Of a stretch of 64,000 nt of DNA, positions 30,598 to 39,313 are shown in pieces. This stretch comes from CAYSRJ01 sp964521865. Lineage in GTDB: Bacteria > Spirochaetota > B62-G9 > DRHN01. The stretch covers positions 1 through 64,000 of the forward strand of contig CAZFTJ010000022.1 of assembly GCA_964521865.1 (NCBI GenBank), written 5' to 3'. The translations under genes were made by a program, and so were the position numbers. The notes below the pieces were generated by a model. It did no database searches and was not told the origin of the DNA. It was given only the letters and a program-made list of their open reading frames with translations. Position 1 is the first letter of the stretch, and each line of letters opens with the position of its first letter.

Positions 30598-31448
30598 AAA
30601 GTGAGCTTGATGAAGAGAAGAAAGAACAGGAGAAGAGGCTTCGGGAAAACCTCTCCATGATTAAAAACAAGATTCTGGTTTTGAGCGGCAAGGGAGGAGT
30701 TGGAAAGACAACTGTTGCCGTAAATATCGGATACGGTCTCGCTCTTCGTGGATTCGAAACAGGTGTGCTGGATATAGATATCCATGGACCGAACGTTGCC
30801 AAAATGCTCGGTATAGAGGGTCGAAAGCTGTACGGCTCCGGGGCCTCCATCGATCCGGTTCAGGTTGTGCCGCATCTTAAGGCGATGAGCATCGCTCTTC
30901 TCATGGATAGTCAGGATCAACCGGTCATCTGGAGAGGGCCGCTGAAAATGTCGGCGATCAAACAATTTATCAGTGATGTGAACTGGGGAGAGCTCGATTA
31001 TATGGTGATCGATTCACCACCCGGAACAGGCGACGAGCCGCTCAGTATATGTCAAATCATACCCGACGTCGACGGTGCTGTGGTTGTCACCACTCCTCAG
31101 GATGTTGCAATTCTCGATTCCAGAAAGAGCGTGATGTTCACACGGGAACTGAATGTGCCGGTGGTCGGTATAATAGAGAACATGAGCGGATTCGTGTGTC
31201 CGCATTGCGGCGGCGAGATAGACCTCTTCGGGTCAGGCGGGGGAGAACGCGCCGCAAAAGGGCTCGATGTGCCTTTTCTCGGTAAGATACCCATCGATCC
31301 GTGTATTGTCAAACGGGGCGACGAGGGGACCCCGCTTATTGAACAAAACCCCGATTCAGCGGCTGGCAAAATGCTGAACAGCATGATCGACAGAATAATA
31401 AAAAGCCTCGAAGAACATAAGAACGGAATGGAAGGGAACGATGTTTGA
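30594..31448 (+). CDS. mrp: Mrp/NBP35 family Fe-S cluster carrier ATPase
   Basis: 284 residues. The deviant Walker A ILVLSGKGGVGKTTVAVNI and the switch segments DIDIHGPNVAKML and DSPPGTGDEPLS are diagnostic of Mrp/NBP35. The C-terminal CPHC (FVCPHCGGEID) supplies the bridging cysteines. These dimers bind and transfer 4Fe-4S clusters. About 65 residues precede the C-terminal LEEHKNG tail after the CxxC, the normal arrangement. Coupled to the NifX-like gene (ATGA overlap). Confidence 0.93.
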   Translation: MKSELDEEKKEQEKRLRENLSMIKNKILVLSGKGGVGKTTVAVNIGYGLALRGFETGVLDIDIHGPNVAKMLGIEGRKLYGSGASIDPVQVVPHLKAMSIALLMDSQDQPVIWRGPLKMSAIKQFISDVNWGELDYMVIDSPPGTGDEPLSICQIIPDVDGAVVVTTPQDVAILDSRKSVMFTRELNVPVVGIIENMSGFVCPHCGGEIDLFGSGGGERAAKGLDVPFLGKIPIDPCIVKRGDEGTPLIEQNPDSAAGKMLNSMIDRIIKSLEEHKNGMEGNDV

Positions 31449-31459
31449 GAAGGGCTGTT

Positions 31460-31684
31460 TCAGCGGATAACGGCGTTGTATCCGATGCGGTGCACGATCT
31501 CGGTTACACTTTTCAGAGATTCCGGATTTCCTTCATAGTCGACATGGATTTCACCTTTTAATGCGTCCACATGTATATGGTGAATCCCCTGAATTTTTCT
31601 TCCGAGATGCTCTATCGTATATGCACATGAAGCGCAGCGCGCTCCTTCAAGATCTATAACCGCGTTTTTTAGATTCTTTTCCAT
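31460..31684 (-). CDS. Heavy-metal-associated (HMA) domain protein
   Basis: 74 residues from the ATG at 31684. A single ferredoxin-like HMA domain with the metal-binding CASC motif (GARCASCAYTIEHLG) and VDALKGEIHVDYEG, as in copper chaperones and the N-termini of P-type ATPases. A longer in-frame extension upstream is rejected because its composition is not protein-like and a promoter overlaps it. No ribosome site precedes the ATG, and the predicted transcription start falls on it, so the mRNA may be leaderless. It probably binds Cu or another soft metal; no partner ATPase is nearby. Confidence 0.8.
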   Translation of the reverse strand: MEKNLKNAVIDLEGARCASCAYTIEHLGRKIQGIHHIHVDALKGEIHVDYEGNPESLKSVTEIVHRIGYNAVIR

Positions 31685-31690
31685 ACAATT

Positions 31691-31719
31691 AATGTATGGT
31701 TCCGAAGTCGGCTTGACAA
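31691..31719 (-). promoter_or_regulatory. Promoter of the HMA gene
   Basis: On the minus strand TTGTCA (31714-31719) and TACATT (31691-31696) are separated by 17 bp. The -10 box ends 6 bp before the ATG, which places the expected start of transcription on the start codon. Confidence 0.5.
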
Positions 31720-31859
31720 GGGTAAAATATATGAAACGCCGCCCCCGGGTTATGGTATTTGGTACGGGGCGAATCACGAGAGAAAGCCGGGTTTTGCCAA
31801 ATACGTGGGTATTCGACTCGTACGTGGGTACGATGTGAGGAGAACAGTACGACATGTTT

Positions 31860-32147
31860 TCAGTAGGAAATGGAGAAATCCCTGTACCTCCGAAAGGCTA
31901 TTTCATGCCATTCCTCGGAAACGCCTGAAACATTGCCGTAGGAGGGGCCAATTCTGATATCCTCGAGAAACGGAATGAGATTCTGTTTTTTCCCTTCAGC
32001 CTCGATCTCGACTCTCCCATCATACAGGTTTTTTACCCAGCCGGTTATGTTGTACTTTCGAGCTCTGTAGATGGTAAAGAACCTGAATCCCACTCCCTGT
32101 ACGAAACCCGATACGTAGGCATGGAGAACGTAATAACCGTCCGCCAT
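31860..32147 (-). CDS. acyP: Acylphosphatase
   Basis: 95 residues, typical length. Catalytic Arg in VQGVGFRFFTIYRAR (R22) and Asn in GWVKNLYDGRVEIEAEG (N40) are both present. It hydrolyses the carboxyl-phosphate bond of acyl phosphates such as acetyl phosphate. It lies 24 bp after the long TPR gene on the same strand and is probably co-transcribed with it. Confidence 0.92.
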   Translation of the reverse strand: MADGYYVLHAYVSGFVQGVGFRFFTIYRARKYNITGWVKNLYDGRVEIEAEGKKQNLIPFLEDIRIGPSYGNVSGVSEEWHEIAFRRYRDFSISY

Positions 32148-32171
32148 CGTGTGCTCCTTGAATACCCCGAT

Positions 32172-34013
32172 TTATGTCTCGAGCCTCTTTATAATCTCCC
32201 TGATCTTCTGTGCATTCGGGTAATCGGGATCGATGGTTATGAGCGTTTTAAAGATTGTCAGGGCATCCTTTTTGTTTCCCTGTTTGAGAAACAGATTTCC
32301 GAGAGGTTCGTATGCCTGAATGAAGTTTTTATCCGTTTTTATTGTCCTCAGATATTCGGTGATAGCATCATTTTCCCTGTCCATTTTGACATAGCAGGAC
32401 GCAAGGCCGAAATGCGCTTCCGGTGAGAGCGGGTCTATGCTGAGCGCCCTCTGAAACTGATCGTTCGCCTCTTTTATAAGACCGTTTTTCAAAAGGGCGT
32501 TGCCCAGGTTGATGCGTGCCGGAAGCGAGTTTGGATCGAGGCTGATTGCTTTTCGCAGCGTTTCAAGCGCCTTGTCGTAGAGGTTGCTCTTTATGTAGAT
32601 ATCGCTGATATTGTTGTATGCCTCCATATATTTGGGGTCAAGTGTTATCGCATTTTCATATGCGGTAATAGCTTCGCTGTACTTTTCGAGACGTGCGTAG
32701 TTGTTTCCGAGATTGTAGAAATACCGCTTGTCGCTTGCTTTGAGCGAGATCGCTTTTTTCAAAGCCTGCACCGCGAGGTCGGACTTTCCTTCCATTTCAT
32801 ACATAATCGACAGGTTGTAGTAGGTCAGGTCACTTTTTGGATCGAGCTTCAGGGCTGTTTCGTACTCCTGCTTTGCATCGGTGAACATTTTTTTTGCCCT
32901 GTACGTGTCCCCCAATTTGATATGGGCTTTGGCATTGTCCGGTTCAATAGCGACCGCCTTTTTATAGTAGGTCATGGCCTCATCGTAAAAATTGTTTTCA
33001 TAGTAGAGCAGCCCAAGATTGATATATGCCTTGACATAATTTGATTTGAGTGAAATTGCCGCGGTGTATGCATTGATCGCTGTGTTGGTTTTCCCTAGAT
33101 TCTGCGCGGTTAGGCCGAGATTGTAGAACGCCTGGGGAAATTGAGGTAAAAGTTGCGTCGCTTTGGTGAAGCTCTGCAGCGCATCGCCGTATTTCTGTTG
33201 CAAATACTGTATTATCCCCAGCTTGTAGTAAGCCATTCCGTTGTTTGGATCGAGCTCGAGGGCTTTTTTATATTCGTTGACTGCGCTTGTGAGCATATCC
33301 TGTTTATCGTAGATTTGCCCGAGTGTAAAATGCGGAAGTGCAAGATTCGGGTCGACCTGCAGTGCCTTTTTGCTCATTTCTATGGCTTTTCTTACATTTT
33401 CCTGGGAGCCTGGATCTTCAGAAAAATAACTTGCTCCGAGATAGGCGAGCGCATCTGCATGGTCCGGTTTGATTTCGGCGGATTTTTGCAGATTCTGAAC
33501 GGCCGATTTGAAAGAACCGGCTTCATACGACGCTTTACCCTTTTGAAAGTAATCCTCTGCCAGCTTCTCTCGTTTTTTCTTCTCTGCTTCAAAATCGATT
33601 TCCGGGGTTTGTTTTACGATTTTATGCGTCTTCTCTTCTTTCGGCATCGACTCCTTGATACTGCTTACAACTTTATCGATTTTCTCGATTTCCTTTTCCG
33701 ATTTTTCCTTTTCATGCGCCTTCTTTTTTGCAATCACCTCATCGAGAAGTGCAAGCGCATCACTGTTTTCGGGGTCTTCGATGAGCACCTGCTCCAGCTG
33801 GGTACGAGCAAGGTCGTACTCGCCCCGGTCGTAGTAATACCTGGCGAGCTTCATTGTGTTCTTTACTTTATTCTCTTTCTCACCCTCCGTCTGGATTTGT
33901 GTAGCAGGTTTTTTGCGGGCTTTCAGCCTGTACACGGTATAATATCCGCCTCCTGCAATGAGAAGTACAATGAGAATTATGAGTATTACCGTAGTTCTTC
34001 TGTTATCGGCCAT
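32172..34013 (-). CDS. Membrane-anchored tetratricopeptide repeat protein
   Basis: 613 residues. An N-terminal helix (TTVILIILIVLLIAGGG) anchors it; a charged, probably coiled segment follows (about 90-150). About a dozen TPR units then run to the C-terminus (for example YYKKAVAIEPDNAKAHIKLG and YENAITLDPKYMEAYNNISD). TPR arrays are protein-binding scaffolds, and the anchor suggests a periplasmic or membrane-associated assembly role. It is coupled to the smaller TPR gene upstream (15-bp gap) and to acyP downstream. Confidence 0.88.
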   Translation of the reverse strand: MADNRRTTVILIILIVLLIAGGGYYTVYRLKARKKPATQIQTEGEKENKVKNTMKLARYYYDRGEYDLARTQLEQVLIEDPENSDALALLDEVIAKKKAHEKEKSEKEIEKIDKVVSSIKESMPKEEKTHKIVKQTPEIDFEAEKKKREKLAEDYFQKGKASYEAGSFKSAVQNLQKSAEIKPDHADALAYLGASYFSEDPGSQENVRKAIEMSKKALQVDPNLALPHFTLGQIYDKQDMLTSAVNEYKKALELDPNNGMAYYKLGIIQYLQQKYGDALQSFTKATQLLPQFPQAFYNLGLTAQNLGKTNTAINAYTAAISLKSNYVKAYINLGLLYYENNFYDEAMTYYKKAVAIEPDNAKAHIKLGDTYRAKKMFTDAKQEYETALKLDPKSDLTYYNLSIMYEMEGKSDLAVQALKKAISLKASDKRYFYNLGNNYARLEKYSEAITAYENAITLDPKYMEAYNNISDIYIKSNLYDKALETLRKAISLDPNSLPARINLGNALLKNGLIKEANDQFQRALSIDPLSPEAHFGLASCYVKMDRENDAITEYLRTIKTDKNFIQAYEPLGNLFLKQGNKKDALTIFKTLITIDPDYPNAQKIREIIKRLET

Positions 34014-34028
34014 TTTTTTTGCCTCATT

Positions 34029-34727
34029 CTATCTTTCGATACCTTCCACCGAGAGATCGTCGACTGGTTTTTCGCTGGTTTCCAATATGTTTTCCGTTGA
34101 GTTCACAAGTTTGTCGAGATCACTCAACACATCGTTGAGGAGGTCGGGATCTATACCTGTTTTTTCATCAACATTCTTGTCGGAATGAGGTTGTTGGATT
34201 TCACCCTTGAGATAGGCGATAGCCTTCTGTATGTTTTCGTACTGTGGAGTCTGTGGGTTTTTTTTCAGGTATGTTTCCCACTGAATTATCGTGTCGGAAT
34301 AATTGCCCTCTTTGTAGTAAGCGTTTCCCGCATTGAGGTACGAGTCGTACAGATTTGCATCGTAGTGTACAGCCTTTTTGTACATCTGCGCCGAAAAGTC
34401 GTAGTTTCCCTTCAGGTAGTAGCAGTTTGCGAGATTGTAGAAGTAGATGCCCTTGTTTTCTGTAAAGTTCAATCCGGCTGTAAAGTTGAGAATGGCCTTG
34501 TCGAGCTCGTTCAGCTCGTAGTATGAATTGCCGAGATAAAAGTACACCTGCGGGTTCATTGCGTCGACGTTTTTGGCCTCTTCAAAACTCGCAGCAGCGA
34601 GCTGGAATTCCCCTTTTGTATAATGAGCGAGGCCTTTTTTAAAGTATTCGTTTTCAGTGGCGAAAATATCGATTACTGATGCAAAAAACACTATAATAAT
34701 TATTAGATGGTATAGATTTTTTTTCAT
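34029..34727 (-). CDS. Secreted tetratricopeptide repeat protein
   Basis: 232 residues with a cleavable-looking signal peptide (MKKNLYHLIIIIVFFASVID). Four to five TPR units cover about residues 28-170, followed by an acidic low-complexity tail with no recognised domain. It is first in the TPR-TPR-acyP operon. The short tail may be a binding peptide. Function unknown. Confidence 0.82.
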   Translation of the reverse strand: MKKNLYHLIIIIVFFASVIDIFATENEYFKKGLAHYTKGEFQLAAASFEEAKNVDAMNPQVYFYLGNSYYELNELDKAILNFTAGLNFTENKGIYFYNLANCYYLKGNYDFSAQMYKKAVHYDANLYDSYLNAGNAYYKEGNYSDTIIQWETYLKKNPQTPQYENIQKAIAYLKGEIQQPHSDKNVDEKTGIDPDLLNDVLSDLDKLVNSTENILETSEKPVDDLSVEGIER

Positions 34728-34902
34728 TTTATACTTTCAATATACAGTCATGTACGGATTTTTTCACAGGGTTTTCATATCTAGTATCGTATAAAAAAAA
34801 TATAGCATTATGTGAAAATAATGTACATGGTTGTAAAAAGCGGGAACATGTGTTTACAAAAACGGCAGTCGAGTTTGTTAATTCGGCCGATAGTTCTTTA
34901 GG

Positions 34903-35880
34903 ATGAATGCGACCCGGCCAGGTGTTCGCATAAAATATCTTTATGGACGGGAATATCCGATTTTGAATGTATTGAACCACACAGGAGACGATACCCTCGA
35001 ATCGTTCGTCAAGAAACTTTTCATTCCCTCTTTCATAGGAGGCATCCTGAAAGATGAAAATGTTGCGCTCAAAAAATCCTTCGGACAAAATTTCCTTATA
35101 AATCGCGATATTGCTCGGCGCCTGCTTGATTATGCGGATCTCAAAGGCACTGATACCGTTCTTGAGATCGGTCCCGGGCTCGGCACTCTTACATTTTCTC
35201 TCGCGAAGAGGGTAAAAAGCGTCATTGCAGTCGAGCTTGACCGGGGACTTGCACGGTATCTGAGAAATAGAATTCAGGAGTTTTCAATACCCAACATCAA
35301 AATAATGAACTGTGATTTTTTGAAGATGGGCGGGTCTGATTTTGCGTCGCTGGGAGATATCAACAAGGTGGTGAGTAATCTTCCCTACAGCATCGGCATC
35401 AGGGCATTACTGAGGATTGTCGAGGAAATGGGCGGTGTTCGAAGTATAACAGGCACCGTGCAGAAAGAGATCGCAATGAGGCTTGCCGCAGAACCCGGCA
35501 TGAAGGAGTATTCGTCCGTGTCGGTTATTATGCAATATGCGGCCGATATTCACGTCCCCGAGAAAAGAATCGCTCCGGAAAACTTTTTCCCGCCGCCGGA
35601 AGTTGAGAGCGCGATTGTTTCTCTGGTTATACATGCCGGTAACGATACGGTTGAAAAGGAATTCCGGGATGTCGTGCGAGCCGGGTTTTCGAACAGAAGA
35701 AAAAGCCTGGTGAACAACCTTTCGAGTCTGGAATACGGTTTGTCCAAGAACCAACTGCAGGGTATTGTGAGGCGGCTCTTTCATGATGTACATGTACGCG
35801 CTGAAAAGCTTACTGTGCAGGATTTCAGGCATCTTGCCGAACACCTGGCATACGCAAAAGGTCCACAGCACGAACGATAG
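34903..35880 (+). CDS. rsmA: 16S rRNA dimethyladenosine transferase KsgA/RsmA
   Basis: Up to 325 residues. It dimethylates two adjacent adenosines in the 3-prime hairpin of 16S rRNA using SAM. Signatures: LKKSFGQNFLINRDIA, the SAM loop LEIGPGLGTLTF, the acidic residue in IAVELDRGL, the catalytic NLPYSI, and the C-terminal helical domain with FSNRRKSLVNNL. About 48 residues precede the KKSFGQNF start motif. The upstream ATG is given for want of a good internal start; a GGAGG at 35038-35042 suggests a nearer non-ATG start is possible. Confidence 0.93.
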   Translation: MNATRPGVRIKYLYGREYPILNVLNHTGDDTLESFVKKLFIPSFIGGILKDENVALKKSFGQNFLINRDIARRLLDYADLKGTDTVLEIGPGLGTLTFSLAKRVKSVIAVELDRGLARYLRNRIQEFSIPNIKIMNCDFLKMGGSDFASLGDINKVVSNLPYSIGIRALLRIVEEMGGVRSITGTVQKEIAMRLAAEPGMKEYSSVSVIMQYAADIHVPEKRIAPENFFPPPEVESAIVSLVIHAGNDTVEKEFRDVVRAGFSNRRKSLVNNLSSLEYGLSKNQLQGIVRRLFHDVHVRAEKLTVQDFRHLAEHLAYAKGPQHER

Positions 35881-35883
35881 TAC

Positions 35884-36801
35884 TCAGTGGTTATGTATTC
35901 TTTTCGAAATTGGAGCAAAACTCTGCATAAGACCCGTATTGGAGAAGGAATAGATGCAGAGCGCACCCCATATGAGTGAAAAACTCACCACATGAACCGG
36001 AGTAAAGGATTCCTTGAACACGACGACGCCTATGATAAGCTGGAGGCTCGGTGCGAGGTACTGGATGAAACCGACTGTAGACAGCGGTATTCGCCGGGCG
36101 CCGTGTGCAAACCAGAGAAGCGGTGTCGCCGTAACCAGCCCGGCGCATACAAGCATGATGTGGGAAACAACCGACACAGACCCGAGAGCTCCTGTTCCGT
36201 CCATTTGTTTGAGCATGATGAAAGTGAGCGCAGCAGGTGAAAGAATAATGGTCTCGATTAAAAGGCCGATGAGAGAACCTGCATGGGAGGTCTTTCTGAG
36301 CAGGCCGTAAAATGCGAAGGAGAATGCCAGAGAAAGGGCTATCCAGGGCACTTTTCCGTACTGGAGCGTCATGTACAACACTCCTGCAAAGGCAAGGGCG
36401 ACCGAGACCGCCTGCCAGAAACTAAGCCGTTCACGGAGAAGCAGCATACCCAACAGCACATTGAGCAGAGGATTGATGAAGTAGCCCATGCTTGTTTCGA
36501 CGATATGCCCTGCATTGACCGCCCAGATATAAATAAACCAGTTTGTACCGAGGGTTACCGCGCTGAGCAGAAAATAGAGCCTGTATCGCCATGATGATAC
36601 CGCCTGTTTTAATTCCTGCATTCTGTGCTGCATAAAAAGAAGTATGACGACGATGATAAAGGACCAGAGAATTCTGTGTGCAATTATCTGTGAAGCGGGT
36701 ACGCTCTTGAGGGCTTTCCAATAGAGAGGCAGTATCCCCCACAGGGAGAATGCGCCTACGGCGTACCAACTCCCTACGATTCGTTCACGATTTCTTTCCA
36801 T
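35884..36801 (-). CDS. rarD: RarD-type DMT superfamily transporter
   Basis: 305 residues with ten predicted membrane helices in two EamA-like halves. The opening GAFSLWGILPLYWKAL and the segments AHRILWSF and VETSMGYFINPLLNVLLG are characteristic of RarD. The internal Met at 36801 was chosen because the family starts close to it; its ribosome site is weak. Substrate unknown. It converges on ksgA with only 3 bp between the stops. Confidence 0.88.
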   Translation of the reverse strand: MERNRERIVGSWYAVGAFSLWGILPLYWKALKSVPASQIIAHRILWSFIIVVILLFMQHRMQELKQAVSSWRYRLYFLLSAVTLGTNWFIYIWAVNAGHIVETSMGYFINPLLNVLLGMLLLRERLSFWQAVSVALAFAGVLYMTLQYGKVPWIALSLAFSFAFYGLLRKTSHAGSLIGLLIETIILSPAALTFIMLKQMDGTGALGSVSVVSHIMLVCAGLVTATPLLWFAHGARRIPLSTVGFIQYLAPSLQLIIGVVVFKESFTPVHVVSFSLIWGALCIYSFSNTGLMQSFAPISKRIHNH

Positions 36802-36926
36802 TTTTTGTCCGGGCATACTCGGTTGAATGTACTCCGCGAAAATGGTTATTTCAAACATATTCTCAGGCTGCTGTTAGGTGCATGCGGATAAGCGGTGGAG
36901 GAGGCGGTTATACCCGCAGGCGAGCA

Positions 36927-37412
36927 TTATGACGACAGCCTCTGTTCCAGTTCTTTCAGATAGCTTTTTTTGTGCAGGAGCATTTTATCCTCACCATGTG
37001 TGGATCTGTCAAGAGATTTCAGGCCCACGAAGAGTTCTTTTATCAGCTCCTCGAGTGTCTTTACATTGCCCGGCGCATTGTTTACCGTCATCTTGAAAAT
37101 CACCCTGTTGTCCTTTGAGAGCGTGTTCGCCCTGGCGTTCGCTTCGTTTTGCATCTTCGGCACGATGTCTCTTTCCAGCCTGGTGAGGAATCTGGCGAAG
37201 GTAAGTATCTGATTGTACAGGTTGTCGAGATCATATCCGGTTGCGTCGTAGTACTGGTTGGCATTGAGCAGATCTTCTATGTCCATCCAGTCGTTTTTGG
37301 AAATGTCGGATTCGAACAGGTAGCTTTTGACAAAGTTGTTGCTGCTGAATATATAGTACCGTTCTTTGAGCTTTTCAATTGTGTCGAATATTTTCTGATC
37401 TTTTAATAACAT
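36927..37412 (-). CDS. Hypothetical protein, helical, soluble
   Basis: About 161 residues from the internal ATG at 37412; the frame extends 10 codons further. No signal peptide or membrane segment. The sequence is helix-rich with aromatic clusters (NDWMDIEDLLNANQYYDATG) and has a basic C-terminus (KMLLHKKSYLKELEQRL). I recognise no family. It stands alone between rarD and the HAD gene on the same strand. Confidence 0.6.
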   Translation of the reverse strand: MLLKDQKIFDTIEKLKERYYIFSSNNFVKSYLFESDISKNDWMDIEDLLNANQYYDATGYDLDNLYNQILTFARFLTRLERDIVPKMQNEANARANTLSKDNRVIFKMTVNNAPGNVKTLEELIKELFVGLKSLDRSTHGEDKMLLHKKSYLKELEQRLSS

Positions 37413-37501
37413 TTTGAACTTCAGCCCCCAAAATAATAGCATCGAATGTTCGCTTTGTACATATTAATATATAAAAAACAGAGGGCTTTCGGAAAAAACT
37501 T

Positions 37502-38212
37502 TTACAGGAAAACGGCATTTCTCTTCATCGTATCGATGATACAGAGTGCTGCGCTGAAGTCCTGGCCGGCGGTAAACCGATTCGGTACGGCAATGCTTTT
37601 CATGCCGGCATTTGACGCTGCCGTTATGCCGGTGCCGCTGTCCTCGAACACGAGACAGCGCTCCGGTGAAATCCCCGATTTTCGGGTCAGGAATTCGTAT
37701 ATTTCAGGGTCCGGTTTGCTCTTTTGAACGTCTCTTCCCGTTGCGGTAAAGGCAAACCGGTCTGTAAGACCGAGCCCTCCGAGTATGATTTGAACCTCCA
37801 CGGGAAGCGCCGATGTGGCAAGCGCCAGCGTCAAACGGGGATGAGACGACACATGGTCTATAAAATCGGGAACACCGGGTCTGGCCACGGTTTTTATGCA
37901 GCGTGCGATCAACTTTTGATATGCAACGTTCTTTTTTCCCACGAGTGAATCGATTGAGTAAGAATTGCCGATGCCGTGCATATTCATGATGGTGCGAAAA
38001 TACTCATCAGCCCTTTTCCCGATACAGCTTTGAATCCAGTATTGTTCGCTTATGCGTATGCTGAAGAGTTCAAGCGCTATATTGACTGATCTGAGCTGCA
38101 GCTCTTCATCATCCACGATGAGCCCGTTCATATCGAGAATGACAAGCGATGCGCCCTCCAATGCATCGTGAAGAAAATTGTTTTTAAAATACCGTCTCTC
38201 GATATCGGTCAT
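37502..38212 (-). CDS. HAD-superfamily hydrolase with altered motif I
   Basis: 236 residues from the ATG at 38212 (a TTG at 38236 is also possible). Beta-phosphoglucomutase-like architecture: motif I VILDMNGLIVDDEE, a helical cap, motif II ALATSALP, motif III KSKPDPEIY and motif IV VFEDSGTGITAASNAGM. In motif I the second Asp (usual DxD general acid/base) is Asn29. That predicts weakened phosphatase activity or a different reaction. The other motifs are intact, so it is not simply decayed. Substrate unknown. Confidence 0.82.
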   Translation of the reverse strand: MTDIERRYFKNNFLHDALEGASLVILDMNGLIVDDEELQLRSVNIALELFSIRISEQYWIQSCIGKRADEYFRTIMNMHGIGNSYSIDSLVGKKNVAYQKLIARCIKTVARPGVPDFIDHVSSHPRLTLALATSALPVEVQIILGGLGLTDRFAFTATGRDVQKSKPDPEIYEFLTRKSGISPERCLVFEDSGTGITAASNAGMKSIAVPNRFTAGQDFSAALCIIDTMKRNAVFL

Positions 38213-38266
38213 ACACTTTTCGGATCTTTCAAACAACCCTTCCCGTTCGAATTTATTTGACGATTA

Positions 38267-39313
38267 TTACAGCAATTCCTCGAGCCGCGCTTTGATATCG
38301 TCGGGTGCCCGGGCGCCGATCCTTTCAATTGTTTTTGAAGCGACAAAGGAGGCGATTGTGCAGCACTTCTCAGGTTCTAATTTTTTTATCAGTCCGTATA
38401 AAAAACCGGCGGCAAAGTTGTCGCCTGCGCCTGTGGTGTCACGCACTTCAGTTATAAAGCTCGGTATTTTTACCATCTCTCCGGAGCATAAGAGGCAGGT
38501 ATCGTCGGCACCGTTTTTTATAACGGCAATCTTACAGAGTCTCCCCATGTGTTTGACTGCAGCAGTGATATCCTTCTGTTCCCTGGTGTCGTACAGTATA
38601 TGGGTCTCCATGGCATTTGCAAACACGATGTCGGCCGACTCTTCGATAATTTTAAGAAAATCGGAACGGTGGCGGTCGACCGCGAAGGGATCTGCAATAT
38701 CGAACACGATCTTAACTCCGTTTTTTTTCGCAATTTCAATAGCGCGGTTTACCGTCTCCTTCTGATTCTGCGTGTCCCACATGTATCCCGTAAAGTAGAA
38801 GAATCTCGATTTCTCGATCATGTCAGGCGCAATATTTTTCGGAGAAAATTTTCTACACGCCCCTAAATAGGTGTTCATCGTTCTCTCCTTGTCCGGCGTA
38901 ATGAGAACGATACATATACCCGTATCGGCCGAGGATTCACGCAGGTATGAAGAAATCCCCTTTTCCCGTATCTTTTCGGCGAATATGCGGCCGTACTCAT
39001 CATGACCTATGCCGCCCGCAAGGGCGGTTCTGGCGCCGAGAATTGCAAGGGTTGCAATGGTGTTGGGACATGAGCCGCCCGCCTCCATAACAAGATTGCG
39101 GCCTTTGAGCTTTTGGATAAGTCGGTCCTTTCTTTTTTTATCAATGAGGTGCATGATACCCCTGTTCAGGCCGTTTGCAGAAAGAAAATCGTCATCCACA
39201 ATCGCGAGAATATCGACAAGCGGGTTTCCCAGGCCCGACACATCGTAGAGAATTTCATGTTCCTCCCTGTCGTTCGTATCCGGCAATGCATCAGGATTTG
39301 CTTTTCTGCCCAC
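38267..39313 (-). CDS. PfkB-family sugar/nucleoside kinase, probable adenosine kinase
   Basis: 348 residues. N-terminal VSGLGNPLVDI and GGSCPNTIATLAILGA are family signatures. The anion-hole/catalytic motif is DTTGAGDNFAAGFLYGL with the catalytic Asp. The substrate lid NTYLGACRKF resembles adenosine/inosine kinases rather than fructokinases. It overlaps the adenosine deaminase gene by 23 bp, which supports a purine-nucleoside salvage role. Confidence 0.85.
   Translation of the reverse strand: MGRKANPDALPDTNDREEHEILYDVSGLGNPLVDILAIVDDDFLSANGLNRGIMHLIDKKRKDRLIQKLKGRNLVMEAGGSCPNTIATLAILGARTALAGGIGHDEYGRIFAEKIREKGISSYLRESSADTGICIVLITPDKERTMNTYLGACRKFSPKNIAPDMIEKSRFFYFTGYMWDTQNQKETVNRAIEIAKKNGVKIVFDIADPFAVDRHRSDFLKIIEESADIVFANAMETHILYDTREQKDITAAVKHMGRLCKIAVIKNGADDTCLLCSGEMVKIPSFITEVRDTTGAGDNFAAGFLYGLIKKLEPEKCCTIASFVASKTIERIGARAPDDIKARLEELL

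Noticed and set aside
31685..31855. 57-codon N-terminal extension of the HMA protein
   Set aside because: It overlaps the predicted promoter, is not protein-like, and the HMA domain starts right after the ATG at 31684.
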